Shown here: positions 1 to 12,200 of the stretch, in pieces | Position numbering within the stretch: the stretch's first letter is position 1 | Layout of the letters: each line of letters begins with the position of its first letter | Assembly (NCBI GenBank): GCA_013398955.1 | Contig: VWPU01013448.1 | Span: 1 to 64,000 of the forward strand | DNA from: Callaeas wilsoni | Taxonomy: Eukaryota > Chordata > Aves > Passeriformes > Callaeidae | Reading direction: 5' to 3' | Length of the DNA: 64,000 nt | Program-made: the position numbers and the translations under genes | Notes under the pieces: generated by a model | Database searches by the model: none | Seen by the model: the letters and a program-made list of their open reading frames with translations, nothing else | Told to the model about the DNA's origin: nothing

Positions 1-69
1 ATGAGGCTGAAGGTGCTGGGGTCCAAGTTGGCCACTGCGAGGGAGGTCAAGGGGTCAGTGGTGGCACCA

Positions 70-790
70 AAACCTCTGGTCAGATGTCCAGGAGTGGACA
101 TGAGAGGCTTGTAGCCACCAGGACCACCCAAAACCTCTGGTCAGATGCCCAGGGTTGGACACAAGGGGTTTGTAACCACAGGGACCACCCAAAATCTCTG
201 GTCAGGTGCCCAGGAAGGGTTGGTAGTCACCGGGGCCACCAAAACCTCTGGTCGGATGTCCAGGAAGGGTTGGTAGTCACCGGGGCCACCAAAACCTCTG
301 GTCGGATGTCCAGGAAGGGTTGGTAGTCACCGGGGCCACCAAAACCTCTGGTCGGATGTCCAGGAAGGGTTGGTAGTCACCGGGGCCACCAAAACCTCTG
401 GTCGGATGTCCAGGAAGGGTTGGTAGTCACCGGGGCCACCAAAACCTCTGGTCGGATGTCCAGGAAGGGTTGGTAGTCACCGGGGCCACCAAAACCTCTG
501 GTCGGATGTCCAGGAAGGGTTGGTAGTCACCGGGGCCACCAAAACCTCTGGTCGGATGTCCAGGAAGGGTTGGTAGTCACCGGGGCCACCAAAACCTCTG
601 GTCGGATGTCCAGGAAGGGTTGGTAGTCACCGGGGCCACCAAAACCTCTGGTCGGATGTCCAGGAAGGGTTGGTAGTCACCGGGGCCACCAAAACCTCTG
701 GTCGGATGTCCAGGAAGGGTTGGTAGTCACCGGGGCCACCAAAACCTCTGGTCGGATGTCCAGGAAGGGTTGGTAGCCACCAGGACCACC
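70..790. repeat. 50-bp minisatellite in the zinc-finger gene intron
   Basis: A tandem array with an almost perfect 50-bp unit. Units start with AAAACCTCTGGTC at 241, 291, 341 and so on every 50 bp to 741, giving about 11 near-identical copies. To the left, units starting at 70 and 131 are about 61 bp long and diverged (they contain GGACATGAGAGG or GGACACAAGGGG in place of the shorter middle). A transitional 50-bp unit starts at 192. Further decayed similarity runs to about 835. The layout suggests an older 61-bp repeat from which an 11-bp-shorter variant was homogenised and expanded recently. It lies downstream of the splice donor of the - strand zinc-finger exon, so it is intronic. Open frames across it are an artefact of the repeat. 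Confidence 0.97.
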
Positions 791-941
791 CAATATCTCT
801 TTTCAGACGCCCAGGACGGGCTTGTAGCCCTCCGAACGCTGTAGCCCACCCGCCGACGCCCCGCACGCCCCCGAGGCCGGGCGGGAGCAGAAGACCCTCC
901 CCGGCGCGAGCCCCGAGGAGCAGGAATTTGGTACAAACTAC

Positions 942-2646
942 CTTTTTTCTTCTTCTTTTGGAAGGAGAACTTCTGCTCGATGGCCTTGACCTCCTCGGCC
1001 GAGATGAAGTGGCGCACGTTGTAGCTGACCCCCACCCTGTTGAGGTGGCCGCGGACGTGGTTGGCCAGGCCGATGCCGTTGTGGAAGCGGTCGGGGCAGT
1101 AGGGACACTTCCTCTCCTCGTTCTTCAGCATGGTGGCCTCCGAGTCCAGGAGGTCATCGAGCTCCAGGGGACCCTCCAGGGGCGCGTCCAGCAGCAGCAC
1201 GTCCAGGGGAAGCGGCTCCTCCGTCAGGAAATCCCGCGGCGGCGCCGGCATCGGCACCGGCACCGGCGCCTTCTTCTTGAGGGGCTTCCCCCGCGGCCTC
1301 TTGGCGGCCTTGGGGTGCGGGGCCAGCTCCTCGAGGAGCACGACGGGCACCATCATCCTCAGCTGGTGCTGCTGCTCCTCCGAGGCCACCGCCGGGTCCG
1401 TGGCCCTCAGCGTGGCCCCGAAGCTCCTCTTGAGCTCCAGGGCGGCACGTGGGACGGCGCCGGCGGCATCGGCGTCGCCCAGCTCCATCTCGTCCTCGGC
1501 GTCGCCGGCCGGGGCCCACCCGTGCCGCAGCTCCTCCGGGCCGTGGCCCCGCGGGTCGTCGCCGTCGCCTTCCAGCTGCCGGGCGGCCGCTCTCCGCCTC
1601 AGCTGCTGCAGGGCCGAGTGGGAATAGGCCCCGGCCGAGGGAAATCCGGGAAACGCCAGGTTTTTGTGCGGGGCGGAATACGGCGCCGCCTTCCTGGCGT
1701 GGAAGCCGTGGAAGTCCTTCTTGGTGGCCCCGTTGCTCTTGTCCGGCCTGGGATGAGCCAGGCCGAAGCCAGGCGGGGCGGGGTCGTAGTGGGCCGAGCT
1801 CTCCCGGCACGGAGGCGGGAAAAGCCGCTCGGTTTTCCCGAAAAATTCCACGTCGGCGAAGCGGCCGGGCCGGGCGGGGCTGTAGGAATCCCGGCTGGTG
1901 CCGGGCTGGTTGGGATCGTCCTCGAAGGCCTCCGGCTCCCAGGAGAAGTGGGAATGGGCGTATCTCACGTGCTCCTTGAGGACGTGCTCGTTGGGCGCCG
2001 GGAAGCCGCAGAGGACGCAGGCGCCCAGCCCTTTGCCGGGTGCCGCCGCCGGCAGCTCGTCGGCCTTGAAGGGTTTGTAGAGGCCGTGCCCGGGGCTCTC
2101 GCGGAGCTCTCCGAAGAGGCCGGAGCTCTTGGCTCCGTGGTCCTTCCTCTCCTTGACGTGCATCTTGGCGTGCTGCACGAAGATCTTGGAGGAGTTGGTG
2201 CCGAAAACGCACTTGGGGCACTGCAGCCGCGCGTCGCGCCCCTCGTCCGGGAACTCGTTCAGCTTCTGGATCTCCTCGATGATCTTCTCCCGCGACTCCT
2301 GGTGGAGCCTCCTGTGCCGCTCCAGCGACGCCGGGTCCCCGAAGGCCCAGCCGCACTCGCCGCAGCAGAAGCGGCACCGCCCGGCCGGCGCGTCGCCGGC
2401 GCGGTCGGCGCCGCGGTTGTGCTGGAGCATGTGCTCCAGGAGGTGCTCCTTCTTCCGGAAGTAGATGCTGCACTCGATGCAGGTGAAGACGGCCGGATCC
2501 TCCTCGTGCTCCGGCCGCTCCTCCTTGTCCCGCTCCTCCACGAGCACCCCGCACACGTAGGGCCTCACCTCCACCTCGTAGGCGCCGCACGGCGCCGGCT
2601 CCAGCGACAGCAGCCGCTCCACCGAGTCCTCGGCGCTCACCGTCCA
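942..2646 (-). CDS. WIZ: Large C2H2 zinc-finger exon, WIZ-like (ZNF644/WIZ family), partial gene
   Basis: The - strand frame has no stop across about 1.7 kb. It encodes five separated C2H2 fingers at about 2481-2419, 2364-2302, 2220-2158, 2019-1954 and 1107-1045. Diagnostic pieces include FTCIECSIYF, LQCPKCVFGTNSSKIFVQH and CPYCPDRFHNGIGLANHVRG. They resemble ZNF644 (for example LQCPQCVFGTN) but, as I recall the sequences, fit its paralogue WIZ better. WIZ and ZNF644 recruit the G9a/GLP (EHMT2/EHMT1) H3K9 methyltransferase complex in the nucleus. The exon ends after five lysines at AAAAAAG|GTAGTT (donor GT at 941-940), leaving phase 1, as expected if the next codon is Val. Later exons would lie left of the window. 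The 5' border is uncertain: conserved-looking coding starts near SAEDSVERLL, and no strong acceptor is obvious. No ATG is assigned, because the open frame further upstream starts at GTG within GC-rich repeats. The family is secure; WIZ itself is likely. Confidence 0.75.
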
Positions 2647-3200
2647 CGACCGCTTGCCCACGCCCGGCGGCGGCGGCGGCGCCCGGTAAAGTTTGGCGGC
2701 GTTAGGAAGTGCCTCGCCGCTGCCCGCCGGCGGTGCCCGGAGCCTCGTCCCGCCGCCCCGTGCCGTGCCGTGCCGTGCCGTGCTGTGCCGTGCTGTGCCG
2801 TGCTGACCGGCCCCTGGGGCTTCTTTTTCGCCGGGGCAGCCGCAGCCCTTGCGGGCAGTGGCTGCCGGGGCAGCGCCGGACGCCCCGCTCCAGCCGTGCC
2901 CTGCCCCCGTCCTCGCCACGGTGAGCGCGGCCGAGGGGCGTGAGGGGGTGGTGCCCGGCGCCTCCCCTCTCCTCGCCGCCTCCCGTCAGTCCCCGGCGAA
3001 CTTGAGGGCAGGGTGTGATCGAGCCCCGTCTCCCGGTGAGGTCGGGCTCCGGGCTCTGGCACGGTTCCTGAGGGGCAGGGCTGCTCGGGGGCCGTGACCT
3101 GATGAGCCCTGGGCGGTCTCAAGGTGCGTGGCCGATGGCCTCGGGCTCAGCGTCCCGTAGCTGCCTATGGGCCCCCGGGACTGTGCGGGACCCAGCTCAG
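2600..3200. promoter_or_regulatory. CpG-island-like GC-rich block upstream of the zinc-finger exon
   Basis: The sequence is dense in CpG and GC (GCCG, CGCC and CCGG strings) and stands out sharply from the AT-rich DNA after about 3540. It could be a promoter island or just the high-GC intron or flank typical of genes on small avian chromosomes. Donor-like strings occur on the + strand (ACG|GTGAGC at 2920/2921 and AAG|GTGCGT near 3122), but none follows a DPYD-like first exon. No transcription start can be placed from sequence alone. Confidence 0.45.
2761..2805. repeat. TGCCG/TGCTG pentamer microsatellite
   Basis: Nine consecutive 5-mers, TGCCG with interspersed TGCTG, inside the GC-rich block. 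On the - strand they read as CGGCA/CAGCA, which accounts for the low-complexity Thr/Ala/Arg/His stretch in the open frame upstream of the zinc-finger exon. That argues that this part of the frame is not real protein. Confidence 0.9.
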
Positions 3201-3249
3201 CACTGTCCCGCAATGGGTCGAGCCGCGCTCACGGACTGCACCCAGTCTC

Positions 3250-6200
3250 TTCGGACCCAAACAATTGCATGGAAGGCTGAGCAGGCGGGCAGGGGTAGTA
3301 CCCTTGCTGGAAGTGGCTTTCTCACCTGTGGCACTTAAGGTTTTTGCATGACATTCCTTGCTGCAGGTCGTGCTGGGTGCTGGAAGTAGGGTCCGGACCT
3401 GGCCTTGGGAAGGCGGAGCTGAGGTGGAGTGTGACCAAGGCTGGTGCAGTGGCACACGGAGTGAGCTCCTGCTGATGTTGGCCAGGTTGCAGGGTTGGAC
3501 TTCAAGGTAGCGTTTTCCCACCTTTCACAGGACCTCACATTTGGCTGTAAACTTCAGCTCTTTATGAAGAGTCTAATAAAACAAAAGCAACGATAAACCA
3601 ACTTGTTGATAGTCTCGTTCTAGCCTGACACAACTTTTTGTTGTAAGTGTAAAATGTTAAATTTAGGGTGGGCTGTTGCAGCTCATTGAGGCCCAGACAT
3701 AATACATAAATATGCAGAGCAAAAACTTGAACACATCTCTAAGTCAGTTGTGACTGAATTTTGTCATTAGTTCTTGTATTGAGTTTTTGTGTGCAGTCCA
3801 TTTCCTAGCTGAGCTGCTGCTCAAACCATGACTAATGTCCAGAAACAGTCTTACAGATACTCTGATAAAACTGAAGCATGGAATGGATGAGAAGAATGAA
3901 CTATCACAGAAGTCTTCCTGGCAATTAGGGAGGCACTGTGGTATGAAATCAGCACTGTCTTTTACTAGCTCAGTGTTTTCAGAGCAGCCAATCTTGGATT
4001 TTTCTTCAAGTGTTAAAGTTTGTTTTTCTCTGACAAAGGTTTGATTTTAGTTGTACAGGTTTTTGAGTACTTTCCTTAAATTTTTAAAGCAGAATATTTC
4101 CTGTATTACATTGTTTTGCATTTCTAGATACGTATGACTCAGATTCAAAGAACAATGTTATGGTAGGATCCTGTGTTGGTAATAGTATGCAGTACTACAT
4201 GATTTAGGAGATGAATTGATGGATTTTGAAAACACTAGTGTTTGCTTTATTCTGAGGTTTCAGATAGAAACTTTGGTCAGTACCTTCCTGTATTTTTATT
4301 TTCAGCAGTCATTTAAACTAGCAAGGAAATCAATGCAGTCTCTTTCTAACCAAATGTATTGTCCTTCTCCCATCTGTTCGAATAAATTTAGTTGTTGTAT
4401 GGTTTGTCTCCCGGATGAATATATCAGTAATTACTGATAATCTAATTGCAGCATTTCAGTCCTGTGTGGTTTTTGTTGGTTGGTTGTTTTTTCTTTTTTC
4501 CCCCCCCCCGCATAGAACTTTATTTTTTGAGGGGAGGAAGTACTACATTTTCAAAAAATGTATTTTATCTTTGTCTTTGAAGTAGGGGCAGTGCCTGTTA
4601 GCTAATCCTATCATTGTGGATAAATATTCTCAGTAATTTGTTTGTTGAGTGGAGGAGTCTATCAACATGAGCACTGGCAGCACAGCTGGAATATTTTAGT
4701 CACTTTCTTGGCTATAGTATAAAAACAGAACTAATGATTTAATGGAACTTATCTCAATGGTTAGTGTCTCAAATTCGAGTTCATATAATTAAAATATTAA
4801 AAATGATCTCTGAAGTCCTAGTGCTACTTTACAATGTATTTAAATAGTTAAGACTGGATAAAAAGACATGTCATTGGTTAAAGAAGAGCCAAGAATCTGT
4901 GCTAGAAGTAGCTAAAATCACTGCTGGTTCTCCAAGTTATTTTACAAAAGAAAAATTCCAGGAAACTGTCCCTGAGGAATCTTGTCCCCCTTGTTTGGCT
5001 TAGCCAGCAGCTTCAGCCTCTGGACCTAACTACAGAAGATGAATAAATTACATAGATAGTTGTGTTCTAAAAATCTGCTTTCCAAATTGTGGAAGACTAG
5101 GTGTGTTGTGATTTAAATATATGCTTTTCTCCAATTTTATTTTTTTTAACACTAAAACAAAAATGACACCCAGAATACCAAAACAAAACAACAACTCCCT
5201 CGCCTTAACTACTGGCAACTCCACAAACCCCAAACACTGCCTTTTCTTGAATACAGTCAACTATCAAAGTGTGCTGCTGATATTCTGTGGACACAGATAC
5301 TCTAAGCAAAAGGAAAGAAAGCTTGTTGTGAAAGTACCTACCTTGGTTTTATGGTCTAAAGACTTCCTTGGATTTTTTTTTATTATCTCTCTAAATCTTT
5401 ACAAGAATTTTTGAAATCTACACTATGAGGGCAGCATTCCCTTTCTAACTTGTATTGTGAAATTATTAAATGTACATTCAAGCTCCAGAGAATGTTTACA
5501 TACTTCATGTAAACTTTCCAGTGATACTCTGGGAAAGAAAGTCTTCCATTGTTTTGCCTTCTCTTTAGTTTCACCTGATTCCTGACTATCATTGTGTGTA
5601 AAACATGTATAATTGCTTCTGTTGCAATCTTCAGGATTCTTTGAAGAATTAAAGTTGTCAAATCACGTACTCGGAAATTAATGAATCACAAAGTGGTTAA
5701 GTGTCAAATAGAATCTTGAATGACATTGTTTAGCGTTGTTCTCTGCGTGCTGTTTTCCTGACTGCTTCCCAGTGTTTCCCTGCAGTCTCTCTCATTTCAT
5801 GCGGTGATGTTTGGGTAGTGGGTACTTTCTATCTCTTTGCCACCCCGACTGCAGCTGGGGAGAAGAGTGGGTCTCCCCGCCTTCCTTGGTGAGGGCTTCG
5901 TGGCTGCAGGGTGGAGAGGCTGTGCCGCGCTGCTGCCACAAACCTGCAGCAGTCACACACAGTGAAAACCAGCGCCCCAGCGCAACTTGGTATGAAGCAG
6001 CGTTATCGTTCTCGCAGTGGGTAGGCAGTATGTTGGCACTTCACAGATCTATCCTTCCTTCTGAATCATGTGTTGCATATGTTTAAAGGGGAATTGGGTG
6101 TTGATGAATGGGTAATTCCCTGCTAGACCAGCAGCTGGGTACCTACAATGCTATCACAGCTGTTTCCACCCCAGCACTGATGCTTGACTTGTGAGAATAA

Positions 6201-9200
6201 AATGGAAGGTGTGAAGGGCTAGAGTCATGCTCTGAAATTGCAGTCAGGGAGTTGTCTGAGAATTATCAGGGTAAATTTGTGTCACTTTCACTTATAATGC
6301 AATGAACGTTGTCACTATAACTATGTTATAGTTTCTCTTCATTTAGCTTCAGAAGGTATAAATGGCTCTTAAATCACGTATTTTTATTTCAAAAGTTATG
6401 TAATTCATCCAAGTATTTCTTTGGTGTTACTTCAGGATTCAGAGGAATGTTTCTTCAGGGCCAGACTGTGCCCATTGGATGCTGACCTTAGTGAGAACAC
6501 AAGAGGCTCCAGGAGTTCTTCAATGCCCAACAGGCAGTGTGTTTGTTGATTTTGAGTTCCTTCAGCAGCAAATTCTACACTGCTGTCTGAAGGCCCTAAT
6601 GAATGTGGGATGAGGTCATGAGTTTGAGCAGCTTGCTGATGGTACAGACAGCACACCTGCACTCAAGGGCTGCAGCTAGTTCCAGAGTCAGCCAGGGGAA
6701 CAGAATCCCTCGTGCCATGCTTCCTGCTGCATGGAAGGGTCACTTGGGAAGTGCTCCTAAGCCTTGAGAAAGCATTATTGTACAATCTGCAAATTCCATA
6801 GTGTTTTCAGTGGCAGGTCTTCATTCCCTGGGATACACTTAGTAGCTGTTACCAAGCATGGGCTATGACAGCAAGGTAGGCAAGTTTCACTTGTTAGGTT
6901 TATTTTTCTCCCAAAGCAAATGGACAAGAACAGTGGAAAAACATCAGGTAGAAGGGTATGTCTGAGAGCTAAGCTTGGTGTGCTCACAGTGGGAAGCAGG
7001 GCAGGGATTGAAAAATAACAAATACTATAAAAACCAGGAAACCTCCAGCAAGATAGCAGGGAATTCTACTAGTCAGCATGGCTCACAAAGTTGTTAGGCA
7101 AAGGTTATGTGACTAAATAGCTGAAGCTAGCTTTCTTTGATCCAGGCTAAACTTTTAATTTTAAAAGCCCCTGTTATTACAGTGTCTCTCTGTTGTAGAT
7201 ACCTGTTAGTTTTTTGAAGTTCCATAATGAAGCTTTAATGTGTAGAATGTTTTTATACTACTGCTTTATAGCTTGTTGTGATGATCAGATGGCTGTTCCA
7301 GATTGATGGCTGTGTCTTCCTAGGGTCATTTGACAAGCAGACAGTGAGAAAACAAAATTTCCCATTTAGCTGTTTTTGCTTAATGAATTTCTCAAGCCTT
7401 TTCATTGTTTTAGTGATTTTATTGTAATAAACTCTTAGCTGAGTGGAACAGCAATTATAGCATGATTGCTTAGACCTCGTGGAAGATTATAGACCACAAT
7501 TATCATGTCTGTCTTAGAGAATTGAACAATGATTTACTCATCAGGTTAAAATTTGATCTTGCAAGTAGGAAGGAAAGTCTTCTGTATGAAACATTTTATC
7601 TTTTCACATTTTATATGCAAATCCTGTTGATGCTCAAGGAATTATGTATGGTCTTGCCTCTACTGCCGGTAGTCTGCTAGATTGTAGCAGTCAAGCCCTC
7701 CAAAATAATTACGTCAGGAAAAAAAATTGACTTGTGCTTTTCATTTTTCTTCAGCCTTCGAGTTTTAATGTTACTTGTGAGTTAAACTCCCATTTTTTCC
7801 CCCATCCTTAGAGTTTCTCTTTTTGTAAGGTCTTTCACGTAAGAACTGCTATTCCCACCCTTCTCGTGGCCGAGACTTACGAGTAGTCACTGCAGTTAGC
7901 AACTCTGAAAACAAGAAGGACTGAAATTCATTTTCTTTTAGTTACAGAAATGAATTTCATGATGATTTTATGTTGTAGACCAAACTGGAATTTTATTCTT
8001 TCCTCTGCTTAGTGTCACATCTTGTAAGAAAGTATAACTGCATGTCGATACAGGAAGCCGACATCCATGAGGCGGGATTTTGCCGATCAGCTGTGACAAG
8101 AGTGCAGCACTGCAGGGCAGGCATTTGAGAGGTGTTTGAAGGGGTGCAGTTTTAGCAGCAGGGCAGGGCTTGCCCAGTTTTCAGTGCAGCCCAGAGGATT
8201 GTGGCTGTGTCTGATGGACTGAGAATGGCTTGGACCCAAGATTGATTAGCTCTCGCCATCCTACTGGCCAGGGTACGTGCGTGGTGCAGTTTGTGCTACC
8301 CAAAGGCTCAAGCTGCTGCTTTTCAAATCAACACTTTGAAGAATTCTACCTTCTATCCTATCCTATACCATTTTGCCAGTGTCAGTAAAATGACCCAGGG
8401 AACACAAAAGTGACTGGCACTGGGTTGGGAACACACTTCTAGTTAAAATATTGAGAAAAGCTGAAATTCCTGGTGGCTGCAGACAAGCTGGATTGAATAT
8501 GTCCTGTTTGTTCTGGCTATGCTAACCCTTTGACAGCACCGAGTTCAAATCAAAAACTGCTTTCTCTCCCTCCCTGGTTGCCTGGCAACCTCCCTCCTCT
8601 TATTAGCATATGATTTCTATTCCTTTTTTTATTTCATCAGTACAGTGTTACACACTCTGCTCCCTGCCCTGTGCTGTCGCCTTTGAGAAGAGCAGGATTT
8701 GTGCCTTTATATGAGACTTCGGCAAGTATGTGATTTGGCAAAGAAATCAAACATTTGGGATTAGGAACCTTTGGCCATAAATGCCTTATCAGAAGCTCAG
8801 AGGGTGGTGTTTGTGTGGGCATGTTTTTCAAAGTCTTTTCATTTTCATTTGCTGTCATTTTTATACTAAGGGCAGAATTCTTGCAAATCAGCACAGCATA
8901 AATCTCTGGCATCTCTACATGTGCAGAGCATCAGTTTGTGAAACGTGCCAACAGAGATTGGCTACACAGATCTTGGGGGGCATTTTGTCCTCTTGGTCTG
9001 TATGGAGTTCCATAATGCAATATGCAATGCCATAATTCAAAATATAAATTTTTTAAAAAGTCATGTATATCCAGGTCAAATTATGATTGGGGAAGAAAGC
9101 AGCTAAAGTAGTAAGTGGAAGAATTGAACTAAATTCTCTGGTTTTATTCTCATAATAATGCTTTTTAGAAATAAGAACATTTTGCCTTTCAGTTGGCCGG

Positions 9201-12200
9201 GCATATTCTTTTATGAAATAACAGGTGTTTCAGACTGCGTCTATAGTTTTAAATTGCTTTTTTTCTACTCATAGACTCTTACAACTATAATATATACCCC
9301 AGGTTTTTTTTGCTGTTGCATATGGCAAAGTACATAAGATTCAAGTAGGAGTAGAAAAACCAACAGTAACAACAAAAATTAGAAGACACAGTGAGGAGGA
9401 AATGATAAAGCATGTCAGTTGGAGGAGTGTTTTTATCAAGATATGTGAAGGAGTTTTTTCTTGATATTATCCAAATCATAAATCACAAATGAAATAATCT
9501 ACTTTTTCAACATCCTTATTTTCTTATGCTGTGGTCTGAGTTTGACAATTTCACTTCTTTCCTCTGTCAAAATACTTAGACCTTCCTGTGAAACATCTGG
9601 CTTCTTGCCGTGGTCATAGATGTCTCCCTAAGCCAATGCTGAATTTTCAGTGGTTTTAGGTTTTGCAGAGACTGCACCATTTGAATTAAGAGTAAGCCCA
9701 CCTCTAAAAGTATTTTGTTTTTAATAATGCTTCCACTATTTAAAGACATTGTTTCAGAAAGCATTATTAGTTTGATAAATATTAATGTATGTGATGTTGG
9801 TATTTAATTTGTAGATTTAAAGTGATAAACACAATGAAGTCCTTGAAATGCCAAACCTTTCATCTCTGCTCCAGCCAAGGTTCAATTTTATTTTCAGTAT
9901 GACATTTGCTGCCTGAAGTGTTACAAGTGACTTGACCTTAAAATTACGTTTATTTTAGTTCATTGAAATGGTTGGCCTTTCCAGTTCAACTTGACACCAA
10001 CAGTGCAAATGGGAGAAGGCAGACATGCTTGCCTGTGACTCTATTCAAAAGCAAATTAAAAAGGTATCTAGGTGATGAATCTAAATATTTCCATTTAGAT
10101 GGGATAGTCATCAGTTAAAGGCAATCATGGTGCATTCTGACATTTTAATTTCAGGTTCAAAAACAATTATATATGTAATTAAGGAGCAGAGTGTCCAGGC
10201 AGCCAACCAACCTGTCTGATTTTCTGATTTACATGTCTTGTTGGTGTGTGTGGTTTTTTTTAATAGATGTACCTGTGCACACCACTTTGAGACTGTAGAA
10301 GGTGGAAAAATGGAAAGTTTGATGTCAGTTAATGTGTTCTTCCTAAGGACACTCTTCTTTCAAGTATTAGTCACACACTCAGTGTCATTAGGTTAATATT
10401 TATCATGGAGATTGGACTCCGTGCCATTTTCAGAGAGATTGTTGTGGTACCTACTTTATATATTAATATATTGCTGCAGACTTGCCTTGGTTTTTGGTGT
10501 CATTTTTTAAACTGTGCTCTGAGAGGCCTTATTTATACTGGGACGTCTGTTGGGATGAACTGTCCTGGCTGGGCCTTTCTCAGTCAATAAAACGCTTGGC
10601 CAATGTGGAGAGAACGAAGCAGGCTGCCGTGTGGGAGACGCACGTCTCTGAAGACAGGGATGTTTTGCTGTGCCGTGTGCTCTGCGCAGGGCTGCCTGCC
10701 CAGCCTCCAGAGAGGTCCTTGTACTGCCCCATTGCACCCCTGTCAGTCGATTAAGGAATGAGAATTCTGTGCTCTGAAGGGAGCCCTTTGCACTCTGGCC
10801 GTGAGAGGACAGAAGGCAGGGTGAGCTTCTGAGAGAGGAAAAAAGTGCTGATAAATATGTGGAGGGATCTGGGGGAAGGAGAAATAAAATATGCACTGAA
10901 AGCAAGCAGTGGCTGAGTTTAATAATCACAGCATTTTCCTGTCCAGCCATTGCACTGTTAGCATCTATACTAGCATCTTACTCATTATAAAATGCTTGGG
11001 TTTTTCACTGATTGTGAAGGGCACTCTATGAAACCCAACTCTATTCTGCTCTTAACAATAAGCTGGCTACCCTTCCATCCAGGCATGTCTAGCATCCATG
11101 CAAAACTCCAGAATTCATTTGTGAAAGTAGGTAGAAGTGCTAGAATAAGTTATTAAAAATGTAGAACCATAATGGGAGTAAAGAAGATTGGAAGTATAAA
11201 GAGAGGTTTTACACCTGGAAGTTATTACAGTTATTTAGATTGAGCGAGAATAATAACCAATTGTTTTCTAAGATGTATGACACATTTATGAAAAACCTTG
11301 AAGGATAAATGGATCTTTTCAGTATGCTACTTCCACAAAGGACTCTATGAATAAAATAATAGTGAGAGAACTCTCAGTGGATGCTGAATACTGCTAATTG
11401 ATGAAATTATTACTTATTACACTGCAACTGAACTCTGCTTAGAAACACTATTTTCAGTATGATTTTTTGAAAATGACAGCTGAAATGTAAGAGGCTTTGT
11501 ATTGAAAGTGAATAGTGATAATTTCTTGATATCTTTGAAATGAAGGATATTTCAATGACGGTTAAAACTGAAAAAAGTGTTTTTTCTAAAGTGCACAGAT
11601 CATGGACTATGACTATGAAAATAAAATGAACTTTCCTCAAATCAATAAAGTAGACTTAACGTGGATTTATGAGGCATTTTAAAAATAACTTCAAGTATTC
11701 TATTTATAATAAAGCAGTCAATTATTTGTGTCAGCAGTTTTCATATTATGTCACATTTTAAGGTTAAAAATTAGGTTTGTGAGATAAGAGTGCAGCCATC
11801 ATATTAAGGAAAACTCTTAATTCTAAATTAAATCAGTATTGAAGAATACTGCTGATTTACTGCTCAAGGCAAAAATGGGAATGAGTACCAGATTTGCCTT
11901 GGTTTTCTATTGATGAAATTAGAGCCTGCTGTCCTTCTTGGTGTATCTGGTTAGGTCTATATACTAACTCTCGTGAATTGTTATCAGTAATTGGTGTGAG
12001 CATTTGTGCTCAAAAGATCACTTGTAGTGCAACATTTTGGAATATGATTGCTGGTGAATACGAGATCTAATTTTAACCTTAAAAAATCTGTTCATCAGTG
12101 CTAAGATGAACCTCTCTGTTAATTTCAACAGACTAAAGAATCAGAGGGACAAAGTAGGCTTGTGCAAATTCATGCACACACTTGTGTGTGGATGTGTGTG

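Noticed and set aside
241..790. CRISPR array
   Set aside because: The repeats are contiguous 50-bp units without unique spacers, in a vertebrate genome. It is a minisatellite.
627..866. Open frames through the minisatellite on both strands
   Set aside because: A 50-bp repeat with few stops gives long frames automatically, and the repeated peptide has no known function.
942..2646. Processed retrocopy of a zinc-finger mRNA
   Set aside because: The reading frame stops matching exactly at a splice donor in the expected phase, and the following exon is not fused. There is no poly-A tail, so genomic exon-intron structure is retained.
942..2646. ZNF644 itself
   Set aside because: The fingers match ZNF644 only partly (for example CPYCPDRFHNGIGLANHV against a more diverged ZNF644 counterpart, CPYCPATFETGVGLSNHV), and the high-GC composition and the phase after the lysine run fit WIZ better. 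Not fully excluded.
2647..2919. N-terminal extension of the zinc-finger frame to 2919
   Set aside because: It starts at GTG rather than ATG and passes through a CGGCA pentamer repeat and proline/alanine-rich sequence, so it is more likely intron or untranslated DNA.
928..2943. 671-codon + strand open frame across the GC-rich exon
   Set aside because: It is the shadow of the zinc-finger exon on the other strand. It is low complexity, rich in Leu, Val, Gly and Arg, with no domain, whereas the - strand shows five C2H2 fingers and a splice donor.
2881..3125. DPYD first exon at donor-like ACG|GTGAGC or AAG|GTGCGT
   Set aside because: No upstream ATG with a 39-nt frame or an Asp-Ile-Glu-like end is present, so the phase and sequence do not fit exon 1.
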